Source: JBNFVY01 sp049943335 (GTDB taxonomy: Bacteria > Pseudomonadota > Alphaproteobacteria > Rhodobacterales > Rhodobacteraceae). From it: a stretch of DNA of 64,000 bases. The notes under the pieces were generated by a model that was not told the DNA's origin, searched no databases, and saw only the letters and a list, made by a program, of their open reading frames with translations. The position numbers were made by a program, and so were the translations under genes. This document shows, piece after piece, positions 34,335-43,500 of the stretch; within the stretch, counting starts at the first letter, position 1, and each line of letters starts with the position of its first letter. The stretch lies in NCBI RefSeq assembly GCF_049943335.1, contig NZ_JBNFVY010000003.1:342631-406630 (forward strand), given 5' to 3'.

Positions 34335-36332
34335 ATGACCAAGCAACAGAAGATCACCCTCAGCGCCTCGCGCGACATCCCCTTCAACAAGCTGATGCTC
34401 AGCCAGTCGAACGTGCGCCACGTCAAGGCGGGCGTGTCGATCGAGGAACTGGCCGAGGACATCGCGCGGCGGACGCTGCTCAGCTCCATCACCGTGCGCC
34501 CCGTGCTGGACGACAGCGGCGGCGAGACCGGCATGTACACGATCCCCGCCGGCGGGCGGCGGTTCCGGGCGCTGGAACTGCTCGTGAAGCAGAAGCGCAT
34601 GAACAAGACCGCGCTGGTGCCCTGCATCGTGCGCACCGATGGCCTCGCCGAGGAGGACAGTCTCGCCGAAAACGTCCAGCGCGCGCCTCTACACCCGCTC
34701 GACCAGTTCCGCGCCTTCCAGGCGATGCGCGAGAAGGGTCGGACCGAGGAGGAAATCGCCGCGGCCTTCTTCGTAGCGGCCAGCGTGGTCAAACAGCGGC
34801 TGAAGCTCGCCGCCGTGGCACCATCGCTGCATGATGCCTATGCCGAGGAGGAAATGACGCTCGACCAGCTCATGGCCTTCACTGTCAATCCCGATCACGC
34901 GCGGCAGGAACAGGTCTGGGAGGCGCTGCAGCGGCACTATTCGCGGCAGCCCTACGAGATCCGCCGCATGCTGACCGAGGGCGCGGTGCGGGCTTCGGAC
35001 AAGCGGGCGCAATTCGTCGGGCTGGACAATTACGTCGAAGCCGGGGGCGAGATCCTGCGCGACCTGTTCCAGCAGGATGACGGCGGCTGGCTGCAAGACG
35101 CCAGCCTACTCGACGTCATGGTGACCGAAAAGCTGGCCGAGGAAGCCGCAGTGATCCGGGCCGAGGGCTGGAAGTGGGTCGAGGTCGACATCGACTTTCC
35201 CTATGGGCACACCTTTGGCATGCGGCGCATTCATGGCGAGGCAGAGCCGATGAGCGACGTTGAGGCCGCCGACTATCAGGCACTGAAAGCCGAATACGAC
35301 GCGATCGAGGCCGACCATGCCGAGGTGGATGAGTTGCCCGATGAGGTCGACGCACGGCTCGGGGAAATCGAGACGGCGATGGAAGCATTACAGGACCGCC
35401 CGATCCGGTTCGAGGCGGAAGACTTGGCCTTGGCGGGTGCATTCGTCAGCATCGACAGCTCTGGCCGGCTTCGCGTCGAGCGCGGCCATGTCCGGGCTGA
35501 GGACGAGCCGGTTGAGCAATCGGAAGAGACCGGTGACACCGATGCCGAAGCGCCGATTGTCGAGGATGCAGATGACTTCGCCTCGTCAACCACTGAAGAC
35601 GAGGAGGAAGAAGACGGCCTCAAGCCACTTTCTGACCGCCTTGTTATGGAACTGACGGCGCATCGCACGCTGGCGCTGCGCAATGCACTCGCGCAGGACC
35701 CGCAGGTCGCCTACCTCGCGGCGCTCCATGCGATGACCCTGCGCCTGTTCTACCGCTACGGGCTCGACAGCTGCGTGGAGATCGAACCTCGTAACGCAGC
35801 CTTCGGATCGCAGGTGCCGGGCCTTGGCGACATGGCCTATGCGCAGGCCATCGACCAGCGGCACGAGACCTGGGCGCGCAACCTGCCCAAAGCGTCGGAA
35901 GACCTTTGGGAGGCCTTGACCGAGTTCGACAGCTGCAGCCGCGAGGCGCTGTTCGCCCATTGCGTGGCGATGAGCGTCAACGCCGTCCATGATCCGTACC
36001 AGCGCCGCCCCCGTGCGATTGTGCATGCAGATGTTCTGGCCGGGACCGTCGGGCTCGACATGGCCAAGACGGGCTGGGTGGTAACCGGCGACAGCTATCT
36101 GGGCCGCGTGACCAAGGCGCGCATCCTCGAGGCCGTTCACGAAGCGAAGGGGGCGGACGCTGCGGACCGCATCGCAGGCCTCAAGAAGCCGGAGATGGTC
36201 ACTGCCGCAGAGGACCTGCTTGCGGGCACCGGCTGGCTACCCGACCCGCTGCGCACGCCGTCCCTGCCGGAAGAGGACGCGCCTGAGATCGAGCTGGTCG
36301 ACGAGGCGAACCGCACCGACGATGACCCTTAG
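34335..36332 (+). CDS. ParB/RepB-like nuclease-domain protein, possibly ended early by an amber codon
   Basis: A 665-residue protein with a ParB/Srx-like N-terminal domain: IPFNKLMLSQSNVRHVKAG, YTIPAGGRRFRALELL, ENVQRAPLHPLDQFRAFQ, then a KorB-like helix-turn-helix (AAAFFVAASVVKQRLKLAAVAP). A long acidic linker and C-terminal domain follow. This type is a standard ICE/plasmid component, often with helicase and primase genes nearby; a partition or DNA-processing role is inferred. After the TAG at 36330 the same frame stays open for 43 further, equally acidic codons to a TGA at 36462, which suggests the original stop was there. A structured leader precedes the start. Confidence 0.82.
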   Translation: MTKQQKITLSASRDIPFNKLMLSQSNVRHVKAGVSIEELAEDIARRTLLSSITVRPVLDDSGGETGMYTIPAGGRRFRALELLVKQKRMNKTALVPCIVRTDGLAEEDSLAENVQRAPLHPLDQFRAFQAMREKGRTEEEIAAAFFVAASVVKQRLKLAAVAPSLHDAYAEEEMTLDQLMAFTVNPDHARQEQVWEALQRHYSRQPYEIRRMLTEGAVRASDKRAQFVGLDNYVEAGGEILRDLFQQDDGGWLQDASLLDVMVTEKLAEEAAVIRAEGWKWVEVDIDFPYGHTFGMRRIHGEAEPMSDVEAADYQALKAEYDAIEADHAEVDELPDEVDARLGEIETAMEALQDRPIRFEAEDLALAGAFVSIDSSGRLRVERGHVRAEDEPVEQSEETGDTDAEAPIVEDADDFASSTTEDEEEEDGLKPLSDRLVMELTAHRTLALRNALAQDPQVAYLAALHAMTLRLFYRYGLDSCVEIEPRNAAFGSQVPGLGDMAYAQAIDQRHETWARNLPKASEDLWEALTEFDSCSREALFAHCVAMSVNAVHDPYQRRPRAIVHADVLAGTVGLDMAKTGWVVTGDSYLGRVTKARILEAVHEAKGADAADRIAGLKKPEMVTAAEDLLAGTGWLPDPLRTPSLPEEDAPEIELVDEANRTDDDP

Positions 36333-36508
36333 GAAGACGATACCGACGCTAGCGAAGCGCAATCGGCGGAAGACGGCGGCGAACCGGCTATCGGAGACTC
36401 CCACCCGATGGAGGAAGATGATCCCGTCGCCGGTGACGCCTTCGCCAAGACAGCCGCCGAGTGACCTACGAGCAGGTCGGAGTTCCTTCCCCCCGAACTC
36501 CGGCAGCC

Positions 36509-36537
36509 GGGGTCCGCCAGAAATGGCGGGCCCCTTT
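36509..36537 (+). terminator. Hairpin with GAAA loop between parB and the Toprim gene
   Basis: An 11-pair stem (GGGGTCCGCCA 36509-36519 with TGGCGGGCCCC 36524-36534), a GAAA tetraloop and TTT after it. It lies between the ParB stop and the next gene start at 36565. It may terminate parB transcription or act as an attenuator for the Toprim gene. Confidence 0.65.
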
Positions 36538-36564
36538 ATCTATCCACGACAGGAGGCCCAGAGC

Positions 36565-37608
36565 ATGCACAGCCCCGCCGCAGACATCGCGCGCCGCCTT
36601 GCCGAGGAGGCGGAGATCGTTTGCCGCCACTACCTCTCGAACGGCCGCAAACAGGGCCGGTACTGGATCGTCGGTGATGTGCAGAACACACCGGGCCGCA
36701 GCCTCTATGTCAGACTGACCGGTCCGATCTATGGTCGCGGTGCCGCCGGAAAATGGACCGATTCCGCAACCGGGCAGCACGGGGACCTTCTGGATCTGAT
36801 CGCCCTGAACATGGGTATCACCAACCTGAGGGACACGCTGGACGAAGCGCGCAGGTTTCTCAGCCTGCCGCAGACGGACAGGGACCGCGCCGCCAATCCG
36901 CCAGCCTCTCGTGGCTCACCCGAGGCGGCGCGGCGGCTCTGGGCCATGGGCCAGCCCATGTATGGCACCTTGGTAGAACGCTATCTCACAGGGCGCGGCC
37001 TCACTGGGCTGGGCGATCTCGATAGTCTCCGGTTTCACCCGAGTTGCTTTTACTGGCGCGAGGATCACGCGCTGACAGTCCCGCCTAAGGCCTGGCCCGC
37101 CCTGCTCGCCAAGGTGACGGACCTCGATGGACAGCTTACCGGCCTGCACCGAACCTGGCTTGACCCCGCCACTGCGGACAAGGCCCCGGTCATTCCACCG
37201 CGCAAGGCCATGGGCAATCTCCTCGGCCATGGTGTCCGCATAGGCGAACCGAACGGCATGCTGGCCGCAGGCGAAGGGCTGGAGACCATGCTCTCCCTGC
37301 ATCTTGCGCTGCCGAAGTTGCCTGCGGTAGCGGCTCTGTCCGCCAATCATCTCGCAGCCCTGCAGCTGCCCGCCGATCTTCGCCGCCTCTACATCGCCGT
37401 CGATGCCGACCCGGCAGGCCTGTCCGCCGCGGACCAACTGGCGTATCGCGCAAGACAGGCCGGAATCGACGCCGTCCATCTCTCCCCCTGTCTCGGCGAT
37501 TTCAATGACGATCTGCGGGCAATTGGCCGCGACGCGTTCCGCGCGCATCTGCGTCCGCAACTGGCTCCCGAGGATGCCGTGACCTTCCTCGACCACGCCA
37601 TCGACTGA
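36565..37608 (+). CDS. Toprim-domain primase-like protein (DUF7146 type)
   Basis: A 347-residue protein with an N-terminal zinc-less primase-like domain (WIVGDVQNTPGRSLYVRLTG, AAGKWTDSATGQHGDLLDLIAL) and a C-terminal Toprim (AAGEGLETMLSLHLALP with the catalytic Glu, LYIAVDADPAGLSAADQLAYRA with the DxD). The Toprim motif E and DxD pair is intact. This form is common on alphaproteobacterial ICEs and phages, and is thought to act in DNA priming or processing. The start at 36565 follows AGGAGG at nine bases; the frame earlier than that is inside parB. Confidence 0.85.
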   Translation: MHSPAADIARRLAEEAEIVCRHYLSNGRKQGRYWIVGDVQNTPGRSLYVRLTGPIYGRGAAGKWTDSATGQHGDLLDLIALNMGITNLRDTLDEARRFLSLPQTDRDRAANPPASRGSPEAARRLWAMGQPMYGTLVERYLTGRGLTGLGDLDSLRFHPSCFYWREDHALTVPPKAWPALLAKVTDLDGQLTGLHRTWLDPATADKAPVIPPRKAMGNLLGHGVRIGEPNGMLAAGEGLETMLSLHLALPKLPAVAALSANHLAALQLPADLRRLYIAVDADPAGLSAADQLAYRARQAGIDAVHLSPCLGDFNDDLRAIGRDAFRAHLRPQLAPEDAVTFLDHAID

Positions 37609-37717
37609 TCGGGATCGGTGCAGTCGGCCAGCGCCTCCACCCGCAGAGCCACGCCTTCCGTCCTTCCGAGAGCGGTCGAGACGGAGCAGAGCCCGGACGG
37701 GCCCGCAACGGCCATGG

Positions 37718-37845
37718 CCGTCCTCCGCTGCGCTCCGGTTCCACCCCATCGCGCGGGCGCGACGGGGACCCCTGAGAATGCAGACCCGCCCGGCCCCCGC
37801 TTTTCCGTTGCCCGGGAAGGCCGCGAGAGGCGCGGGCTTCGACAA
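37718..37845 (+). repeat. Repeated leader element, copy A (before DUF2493 gene)
   Basis: Two short blocks, CCGTCCTCCGCTGCGCTCCGG (37718-37738) and GGCCGCGAGAGGCGCGGGCTTCGACAA (37819-37845 in full; only part quoted, ends with CGACAA), recur with few changes before the DUF736 gene at 39883-39904 and 39956-39982. The second block ends 14 bases before the ATG here. The arrangement suggests a shared 5' regulatory region or RNA leader. Confidence 0.5.
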
Positions 37846-37859
37846 CCGGAGACGACATC

Positions 37860-38786
37860 ATGACCGACACACATCTTCAAACCCGATCTTCCACCGCCGT
37901 CGTGCTCGAGGAACTGCAGCTCTACGGCTGGCGCCCCTTCACCGACGAACCCGATCCCCGCCCCTTGCCGGAGCCCAACGCCATTCGCACCGCCGTCGCC
38001 GACATTTTCGACGCGCTCGTCTCGACGCTGTCCGACACGCGGTTGGAGCCCGACCTCGAAGACCTGCTCTGGTCCACCACGAACATGTTTCACCGCATGG
38101 CGACCCGCACCGGCCGCGAACTCGACAGCAACGAACAGGCGCAGAAACGGGCGCAGCGCGAGCAGGACGGATCCGAGGTCCGCTCGGTCGAACTGGAAAC
38201 CCTGATCGCGGAGGGCCTCACGCTCATCGAGCGGCGCAATGCCTTTGAGGCCATGCGTGATCTCGCGGCCGAGGGCTTCGAGGCGCATCTCGGCCAGACC
38301 TGGCATCCGCGCACGGGCAGCCATGTGAACCGCCGCACCCTGACCGCCTCTTTGATCGACAGCCGCGATCACATCGCCGCCAAGCGCCGGGTCGATCTGG
38401 AACCGCTCCTGCCCCAAGGCACGAAGATCGCCTTCACCGGCGGGCTGGACTGCAACGATCACGCGGCCATCTGGGCGGCGCTCGACCGCGTCCACGCGAA
38501 ACACGCCGACATGGTCCTGTTGCACGGCGGCGCGCCGCGCGGGGCCGAACGGATTGCCGCCGCCTGGGCCGACAAACGCGGCGTAACGCAGATCGTCTTC
38601 AAGCCCGACTGGACGCGGCACGGCAAATCGGCCCCCTTCAAGCGCAACGACCATCTACTCGACACCCTCCCCATCGGCCTCATCGTCTTCCCGGGCTCGG
38701 GCATCACCGAAAACCTCGCCGACAAGGCCCGCGCGATGGGTATTCCCCTCTTCGACTTCCGGCCGAAAGCCGCCCCACCGGCATGA
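37860..38786 (+). CDS. DUF2493 (SLOG-like) protein
   Basis: A 308-residue protein. Residues about 180-300 show the DUF2493 fold: KIAFTGGLDCNDHAAIWAALD, MVLLHGGAPRGAERIAAAWA, QIVFKPDWTRHGKSAPFKRNDHLLD and IVFPGSGITENLADKARAMGI. These proteins belong to the SLOG nucleotide-binding superfamily; function is unknown although widespread on ICEs. The N-terminal part (about residues 1-150) is unlike anything I recognise. The start follows a GGAGACG site, and the leader repeat lies just before it. Confidence 0.85.
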   Translation: MTDTHLQTRSSTAVVLEELQLYGWRPFTDEPDPRPLPEPNAIRTAVADIFDALVSTLSDTRLEPDLEDLLWSTTNMFHRMATRTGRELDSNEQAQKRAQREQDGSEVRSVELETLIAEGLTLIERRNAFEAMRDLAAEGFEAHLGQTWHPRTGSHVNRRTLTASLIDSRDHIAAKRRVDLEPLLPQGTKIAFTGGLDCNDHAAIWAALDRVHAKHADMVLLHGGAPRGAERIAAAWADKRGVTQIVFKPDWTRHGKSAPFKRNDHLLDTLPIGLIVFPGSGITENLADKARAMGIPLFDFRPKAAPPA

Positions 38787-38802
38787 CCGGTTTTCCGCCG
38801 AC

Positions 38803-38836
38803 GCCCGCCCCGGACTCTCCCGGGGCGGGCCGTTTT
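38803..38836 (+). terminator. Terminator after the DUF2493 gene
   Basis: A perfect 11-base stem (GCCCGCCCCGG 38803-38813 with CCGGGGCGGGC 38820-38830), loop ACTCTC, then CGTTTTCT. It lies 17 bases after the stop. Confidence 0.88.
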
Positions 38837-38904
38837 CTGCTATGATCTGCCCGTGCCAATGGAGGAGGTGGCGGCGCGATCCTTGTTCTCGAAAGGAGTG
38901 CCCT

Positions 38905-39357
38905 ATGCTTGTATCCACCCTCTTCACGCTGTTCGGCCTCGGTGCCCTCTGCTGGATCCTGTTCAATCTGGCTGTCTACGCCCTGCCCTTCGCCATCGGG
39001 CTGACATCCGGCATGTATCTGTATGAAACCGGCCAAGGCGTCTTCCTGTCGATCATTGCGGGCCTGTTCATCGGCAGTTTTATCGCCGCTCTCGGCGAAT
39101 TCGCCTTCGACCGCATCCGTTGGGCCCCGCTCAAACTCGCCATCGGTCTGATCTACGCGGTCCCGGCCGGGATCGCCGGGTTTCATGCAGCAAAGGGTCT
39201 TGCTGAATTCGGCAGCGCGGGCGCTGTGACCATCACCTTCTTGTCCTGGTTGGGCGCGCTGGTTGTGGGCGGGACCGCGTGGGCGCGGGTATCGGGCTGG
39301 TCCGAGGTCAACGCCATGTCCGACCCGCATCCGCACAGGTCTTTCGACGAACACTGA
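38905..39357 (+). CDS. ICE membrane protein of unknown function
   Basis: A 150-residue protein with four membrane helices (STLFTLFGLGALCWILFNLAV, LPFAIGLTSGMYLYETG..., FLSIIAGLFIGSFIAALGEF, APLKLAIGLIYAVPAGIAGFHAAKG, and FLSWLGALVVGGTAWARV). The start at 38905 has GAAAGGAG five bases away; the longer frame from 38842 starts in the terminator of the previous gene. It lies between DUF2493 and DUF736, and similar small membrane proteins occur in this position in other ICEs. No function is known. Confidence 0.75.
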   Translation: MLVSTLFTLFGLGALCWILFNLAVYALPFAIGLTSGMYLYETGQGVFLSIIAGLFIGSFIAALGEFAFDRIRWAPLKLAIGLIYAVPAGIAGFHAAKGLAEFGSAGAVTITFLSWLGALVVGGTAWARVSGWSEVNAMSDPHPHRSFDEH

Positions 39358-40000
39358 ACGCTCTATGAAGCTCGCGCCGGTGCGTGCCGCCCGCCACATC
39401 GTCAGCGTGCGCCGCAACCGGTTGCTGCAGGAGGTCTCGATCCTCGCCGTCACCGCAGCATTGCAGTTGGGCAGGACCGGCTGAGTAAAGCCAGATCACT
39501 GAGCCCCACGTCATGGCACATGGCCCCGGTCGCGCATGCACCTAGATCGTCTGCAGACCGAACATCACGGCCGACAAGCACAGACACGGTGCGAGGGCGC
39601 AATCGCGGAATCTTGGGGCACGTGCGGGACATGCACCGTTTCCGCCTGCACGCTAAAACCTGTCTCTGCACGACGCATGCTGCCAGGGTCTTGCGCGGTC
39701 CAAAGGTAGCCTGTCATTCCCTCTCCCATGCCTTGCGCCACGCGTCCCTTGCGGGCCTCTCAGCGGCTGATCTGACCGGGACCGGCTGACGCCTCGACCG
39801 CCTTGAACGCAACAGCGCGTCCGGACTTTCTTCCCCTGGCGGATACCCGCCATTCCTCGCGGAGCAAGAAAGACCAGTCTTGCCGTCCTCCGCTGGCGCT
39901 GCGGGCCACAGGGGCTGCGTCGGCGGATCGCCCCGGTCCTTACGATCGCCATCGAGGCCGCGAAGGGCGCGGGCTCGGACAAGCCAAAAGGAGATATGAC
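39358..40000. other. Non-coding stretch with the leader repeat at its end
   Basis: About 640 bases. A 39-codon frame from 39365 to 39484 (MKLAPVRAARHIVSVRR) is basic, but has no supporting evidence. The rest has no frame with family-like sequence. The last 120 bases contain leader repeat copy B. Confidence 0.5.
39883..39982 (+). repeat. Repeated leader element, copy B (before DUF736 gene)
   Basis: Blocks CCGTCCTCCGCTGGCGCTGC (39883-39902) and GGCCGCGAAGGGCGCGGGCT (39956-39975, extending to 39982) parallel copy A at 37718 and 37819. The ATG of the DUF736 gene follows 18 bases later with an AAAAGGAG ribosome site in between. Confidence 0.5.
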
Positions 40001-40339
40001 ATGGCCACCATCGGAACCTTCAAGAAGACCGGCCGCGAATACGTCGGAGAAATCGTCACCCTCAGTGTTCAGGCGAAAGCCGTCCGCATCGTCCCCGAGG
40101 ACAGCACCCCGAACGACAACGCCCCCTCCCACCGCGTCTTCGTCGGCCGTGCCGAGATCGGCGCCGCCTGGTCCAAGCGTTCGACCGAGGGCCGAGACTA
40201 CCTGAGCCTCAAGCTCGACGACCCGAGCTTCACCCAGCCGATTTACGCCAACCTCTTCGACGACACGGTGATCCAAGGCGGCGAAGAGACCTTCAGCCTC
40301 ATCTGGTCGCGCCCCAACACCCGCCGCAACGGCGACTGA
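40001..40339 (+). CDS. DUF736 family protein
   Basis: A 112-residue protein: MATIGTFKKTGREYVGEIVTL, AEIGAAWSKRSTEGRDYLSLKLDDPSF, and YANLFDDTVIQGGEETFSLIWSRPN, the complete DUF736 signature. These are small single-domain proteins found in nearly all alphaproteobacterial ICEs and many plasmids, probably single-stranded-DNA binding like, without a proven function. A terminator follows directly and the defence operon is convergent with it. Confidence 0.92.
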   Translation: MATIGTFKKTGREYVGEIVTLSVQAKAVRIVPEDSTPNDNAPSHRVFVGRAEIGAAWSKRSTEGRDYLSLKLDDPSFTQPIYANLFDDTVIQGGEETFSLIWSRPNTRRNGD

Positions 40340-40349
40340 CAACAGACCG

Positions 40350-40374
40350 CCCCGCCCGGGATCACCGGGCGGGG
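40350..40374 (+). terminator. Terminator after the DUF736 gene
   Basis: A 10-base stem (CCCCGCCCGG 40350-40359 with CCGGGCGGGG 40365-40374) and 5-base loop. The following T content is low, but it also serves as a barrier between the DUF736 gene and the convergent operon. Confidence 0.7.
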
Positions 40375-40502
40375 TGAACTTTGCTCTCGCTTATCAGGTG
40401 CCGAGTGGCTCGGGGTCATGTCTGAAACTGACAATTTCGGCGCATTGCTGCCATTTCGGCGCTTATTGATGAATGTCAGGTGAAAGAGTGATCAGCGGAA
40501 TG

Positions 40503-43500
40503 CTAATGCGGCATCTCCACGACGGAAACACCCGGAATGCTCTTGCGAGCAAGCTCCACAAGGTGGGCATGGTGTGTGAAAATGATTGCCTGACCGCTCC
40601 GTCCGATCTCGGCACAGAGACTCAATGCGGCAGATGCGCGGGTATCGTCGAAGGTTTCCATAATATCGTCGAGAACCATGGGGAGGGGGCCCGGATCGCG
40701 CGCGAAGCTGCGGTAACCGGCCAGACGCAAGGCAAAATACAATTGGCCCATGGTTCCGGTGGACATGTTTTCCACCTTCACGGGGTCGCCACCAGGTTTG
40801 ATGCCGACCAGCTTCTCGCCCTCGGTCTCACTCCATACAACAACTTTTTCCCATTCCTTGGATGTCATGGTGACAAAGGCTTCTTCCACGTCTTTCAGCA
40901 TTGCGCTGCTTCGTTCAGTGGCCAAGCGCTTCAAGGCACCCCTCGCTGCTAGGATCCCGAGCCTTGCGACAGCCGCCTGCCGTGCACCGTTTCGCAACTC
41001 TTCGAGGATTGTGGCTTGTTCCGTAATCAGATCGCTGTTGTCAGCGGAATTGTAGGCTTCCTCATAGAGGCGTTCTTTTTCATTACATACCTTCAAAGCG
41101 GCATCTCGTGCCGTTTGCGCATCGTCAAGTTCTTGCTGTAGTTCCGCTTCTCGCGTTATATCGGGTAATCGCGTCAGCTCTTCATCAAAGAGCGTACGAT
41201 CCACGCCGTCGCGCGCATCATTACGGCTGTTGTCCGCATTGGCCCGGTCTTTGCGCAACTCGTCGCGTTCAGCCAGAAGCGCGACGCGCTCAGTCGGTGA
41301 AAGATCATCACCGCCTTGTCCTTCAAACAGCTCGTCCAACCGGGTTTGCGCTTCGTCGCGGGCAGTTAGCGCACGCTTTCGGCCTGTGACCTCTTCGCCG
41401 AGAAGCTCTTCTTCTCGTTTTCTCACCCGATCCGCTTCAGCGGCTTTGGTTACTCGCGCACGAGCGCGGTTGATGATGGGAAGTGGATCGTCTTTCGGAT
41501 TGCAAGGCTCCTCCAGGATCTCCGCCAATCGTGCGGCACTCCTTGCCAGGGTGGCGACGGCGCGTTCTAGGGCTTCAACACGTCCCGCCAGGCTTCTGTG
41601 ATTGCTGTGAACCTGTTGCAGCGAGCGCAGCTGCGGCAGCGCTGCCTTCACACCCATGGCCGAGCGATCAGAAAGAGGCAGTGCCGAGGTCAGCGTTTCC
41701 AGCCGGTTCAAGGCTACCTTATGATCTGTCTCGGCTTGGGATACGGCTTTCTGGTAGTCGGCAATGTTACGTTCCCCGCGACACCAGTTCTCCCATGTCC
41801 TACGGACACTTTCCTGAAGTGTGAGAGCCTTGCCAACCCGCTCAGGGAGGTCACTTTCTTCACCTTCAATAGCGACTAGGCGGGCTGCTGCCAGCAGTTC
41901 GTCAAAGGCTGCTTTGCGGCGCTTGGCGCGGTCCTTAAAGGCATTCTCCGCAATCGTGACCTCAGTTGCGATCTCAGCCGCTGCCGTCAGGCTGGTAAAT
42001 CTCGCAGCAAACGCACTCGGCCCCGTAGCGGCGGGAAAGCCCAGGGCCGTCGCGAGTGAGCCGCACCGGTTGGTCAAAGCATCGTGTTTTCCGGTGAGTG
42101 CTTCGAGCTTGTCTTTCGCCGTGTCACGTGCGGCTTTTGCGGCGCTTTCATGTACGCGCGAGTTTGCAAGCTGTTTACGCGCCTCCGTGCCCATCAGATA
42201 ACTCGTTCGTGCGCCATCATCAGCATACATGGCCTCCTCAAAACGCTCCGCGGTTTCGTCGCAGAGACTGCCACGATGGGATTGCCAAGCTGTGTCACGC
42301 TGACGACGGGTTTCTTCCGTCGCTGCCGCGTCAATCGAATCCGGTGCGCTTTCGTCGGATTCGCGTTTCGCGCGCGCGGCCTTGTAGTCCGCTTCGCGAC
42401 CTTCCAAATCTTCTGTGGCGGAAACGATGGTGGCAGACAGGGTGTTCCATTCCCTGAGGATTTCATCGAGACTTTCAGGGGCAGGCAGGCCGTTCTCGAT
42501 AAGTGTCTGCCAGGAAGCAGGCAGACCCGACAATGCTTTGGTTAGCCGGGCGCGTTCCGATGCGAGGTTATGTTCAAGACCTGACACGTCCGAAACTTTC
42601 TGCCATGCGTCAAACGCGATCTGCAGGTGAGACAAGTCCTTCGGTTCAGTTGGAGCATCCCCCAGCTGATCGCGTGCCGTCTTCAACACGTTTGAAGCCG
42701 CTCGCAGCTCGCCTTCACTGGTCTGACAGGCCTGTACCGCATCCGCGAGTGTCTCCAGTTCTTCGGTCTTCAGGACCAAGGCCTCTGCAGGCTCGTTACT
42801 TACCGCCAACGCTGTCAAAATCTGTTTTAATTGGCGTGCCGCGTCATCGCGCTCACCGGAGCGCTTTTCCAGATCCGATCTGGCCGTGTCCGCCCGGGAG
42901 GTGAGGGAAGCCCCATCGATCCTGATTTGATCTAGTTCTGTGAGTTCCGCTTCGAGATGACTGGCAGCCGGGTCAGCCTCATTTTCTGAAATGACCGCTT
43001 CATGGCGCGCAATTCTGTCATCGGCACCTGCGATACTCTCTGCTTTCTCCGACAGGGTTGTCACGAGTGTGGCGACTTGCCCGTCCGTGCCCTTCTTCAA
43101 ATTCGGGCCTTCCGGAAAACTGGCAAAAAATCCGTCGATTTTCCGAATTTCCTCCGATTTGTCATACCAGGTCTGCGCCGCTGCTCCTGCTGCCTGCCGT
43201 TTTCGGGCCCGCGTGAGGTCGGTGTCCGCCTGTTCGAATGCCTTTTGCGCGGTCTCTCTGTCTTTCCGAAGAGTGCGTTCCCGATCCGGCGTGAGACGTT
43301 CCTTTCGCAGTGCATGATTGATCTCTTTCAAGCGGTCTTTGCCGGTCTTGAGCGCCGTACCTCGGCCACTCTTCTTATGAAACCTTTCGGCGCGGGCTGT
43401 CATGTCTTCCAATGTCGTCGCCATACTGGTCAGGCCTGATACACCCGCATGCAGAAGCTGGCCCAGATCGCCTTTTGCCTCAGCAATCCGTTCACCGCCT

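Noticed and set aside
37389..38654. 421-codon minus-strand open frame
   Set aside because: Antisense to the Toprim and DUF2493 genes; no recognisable domain.
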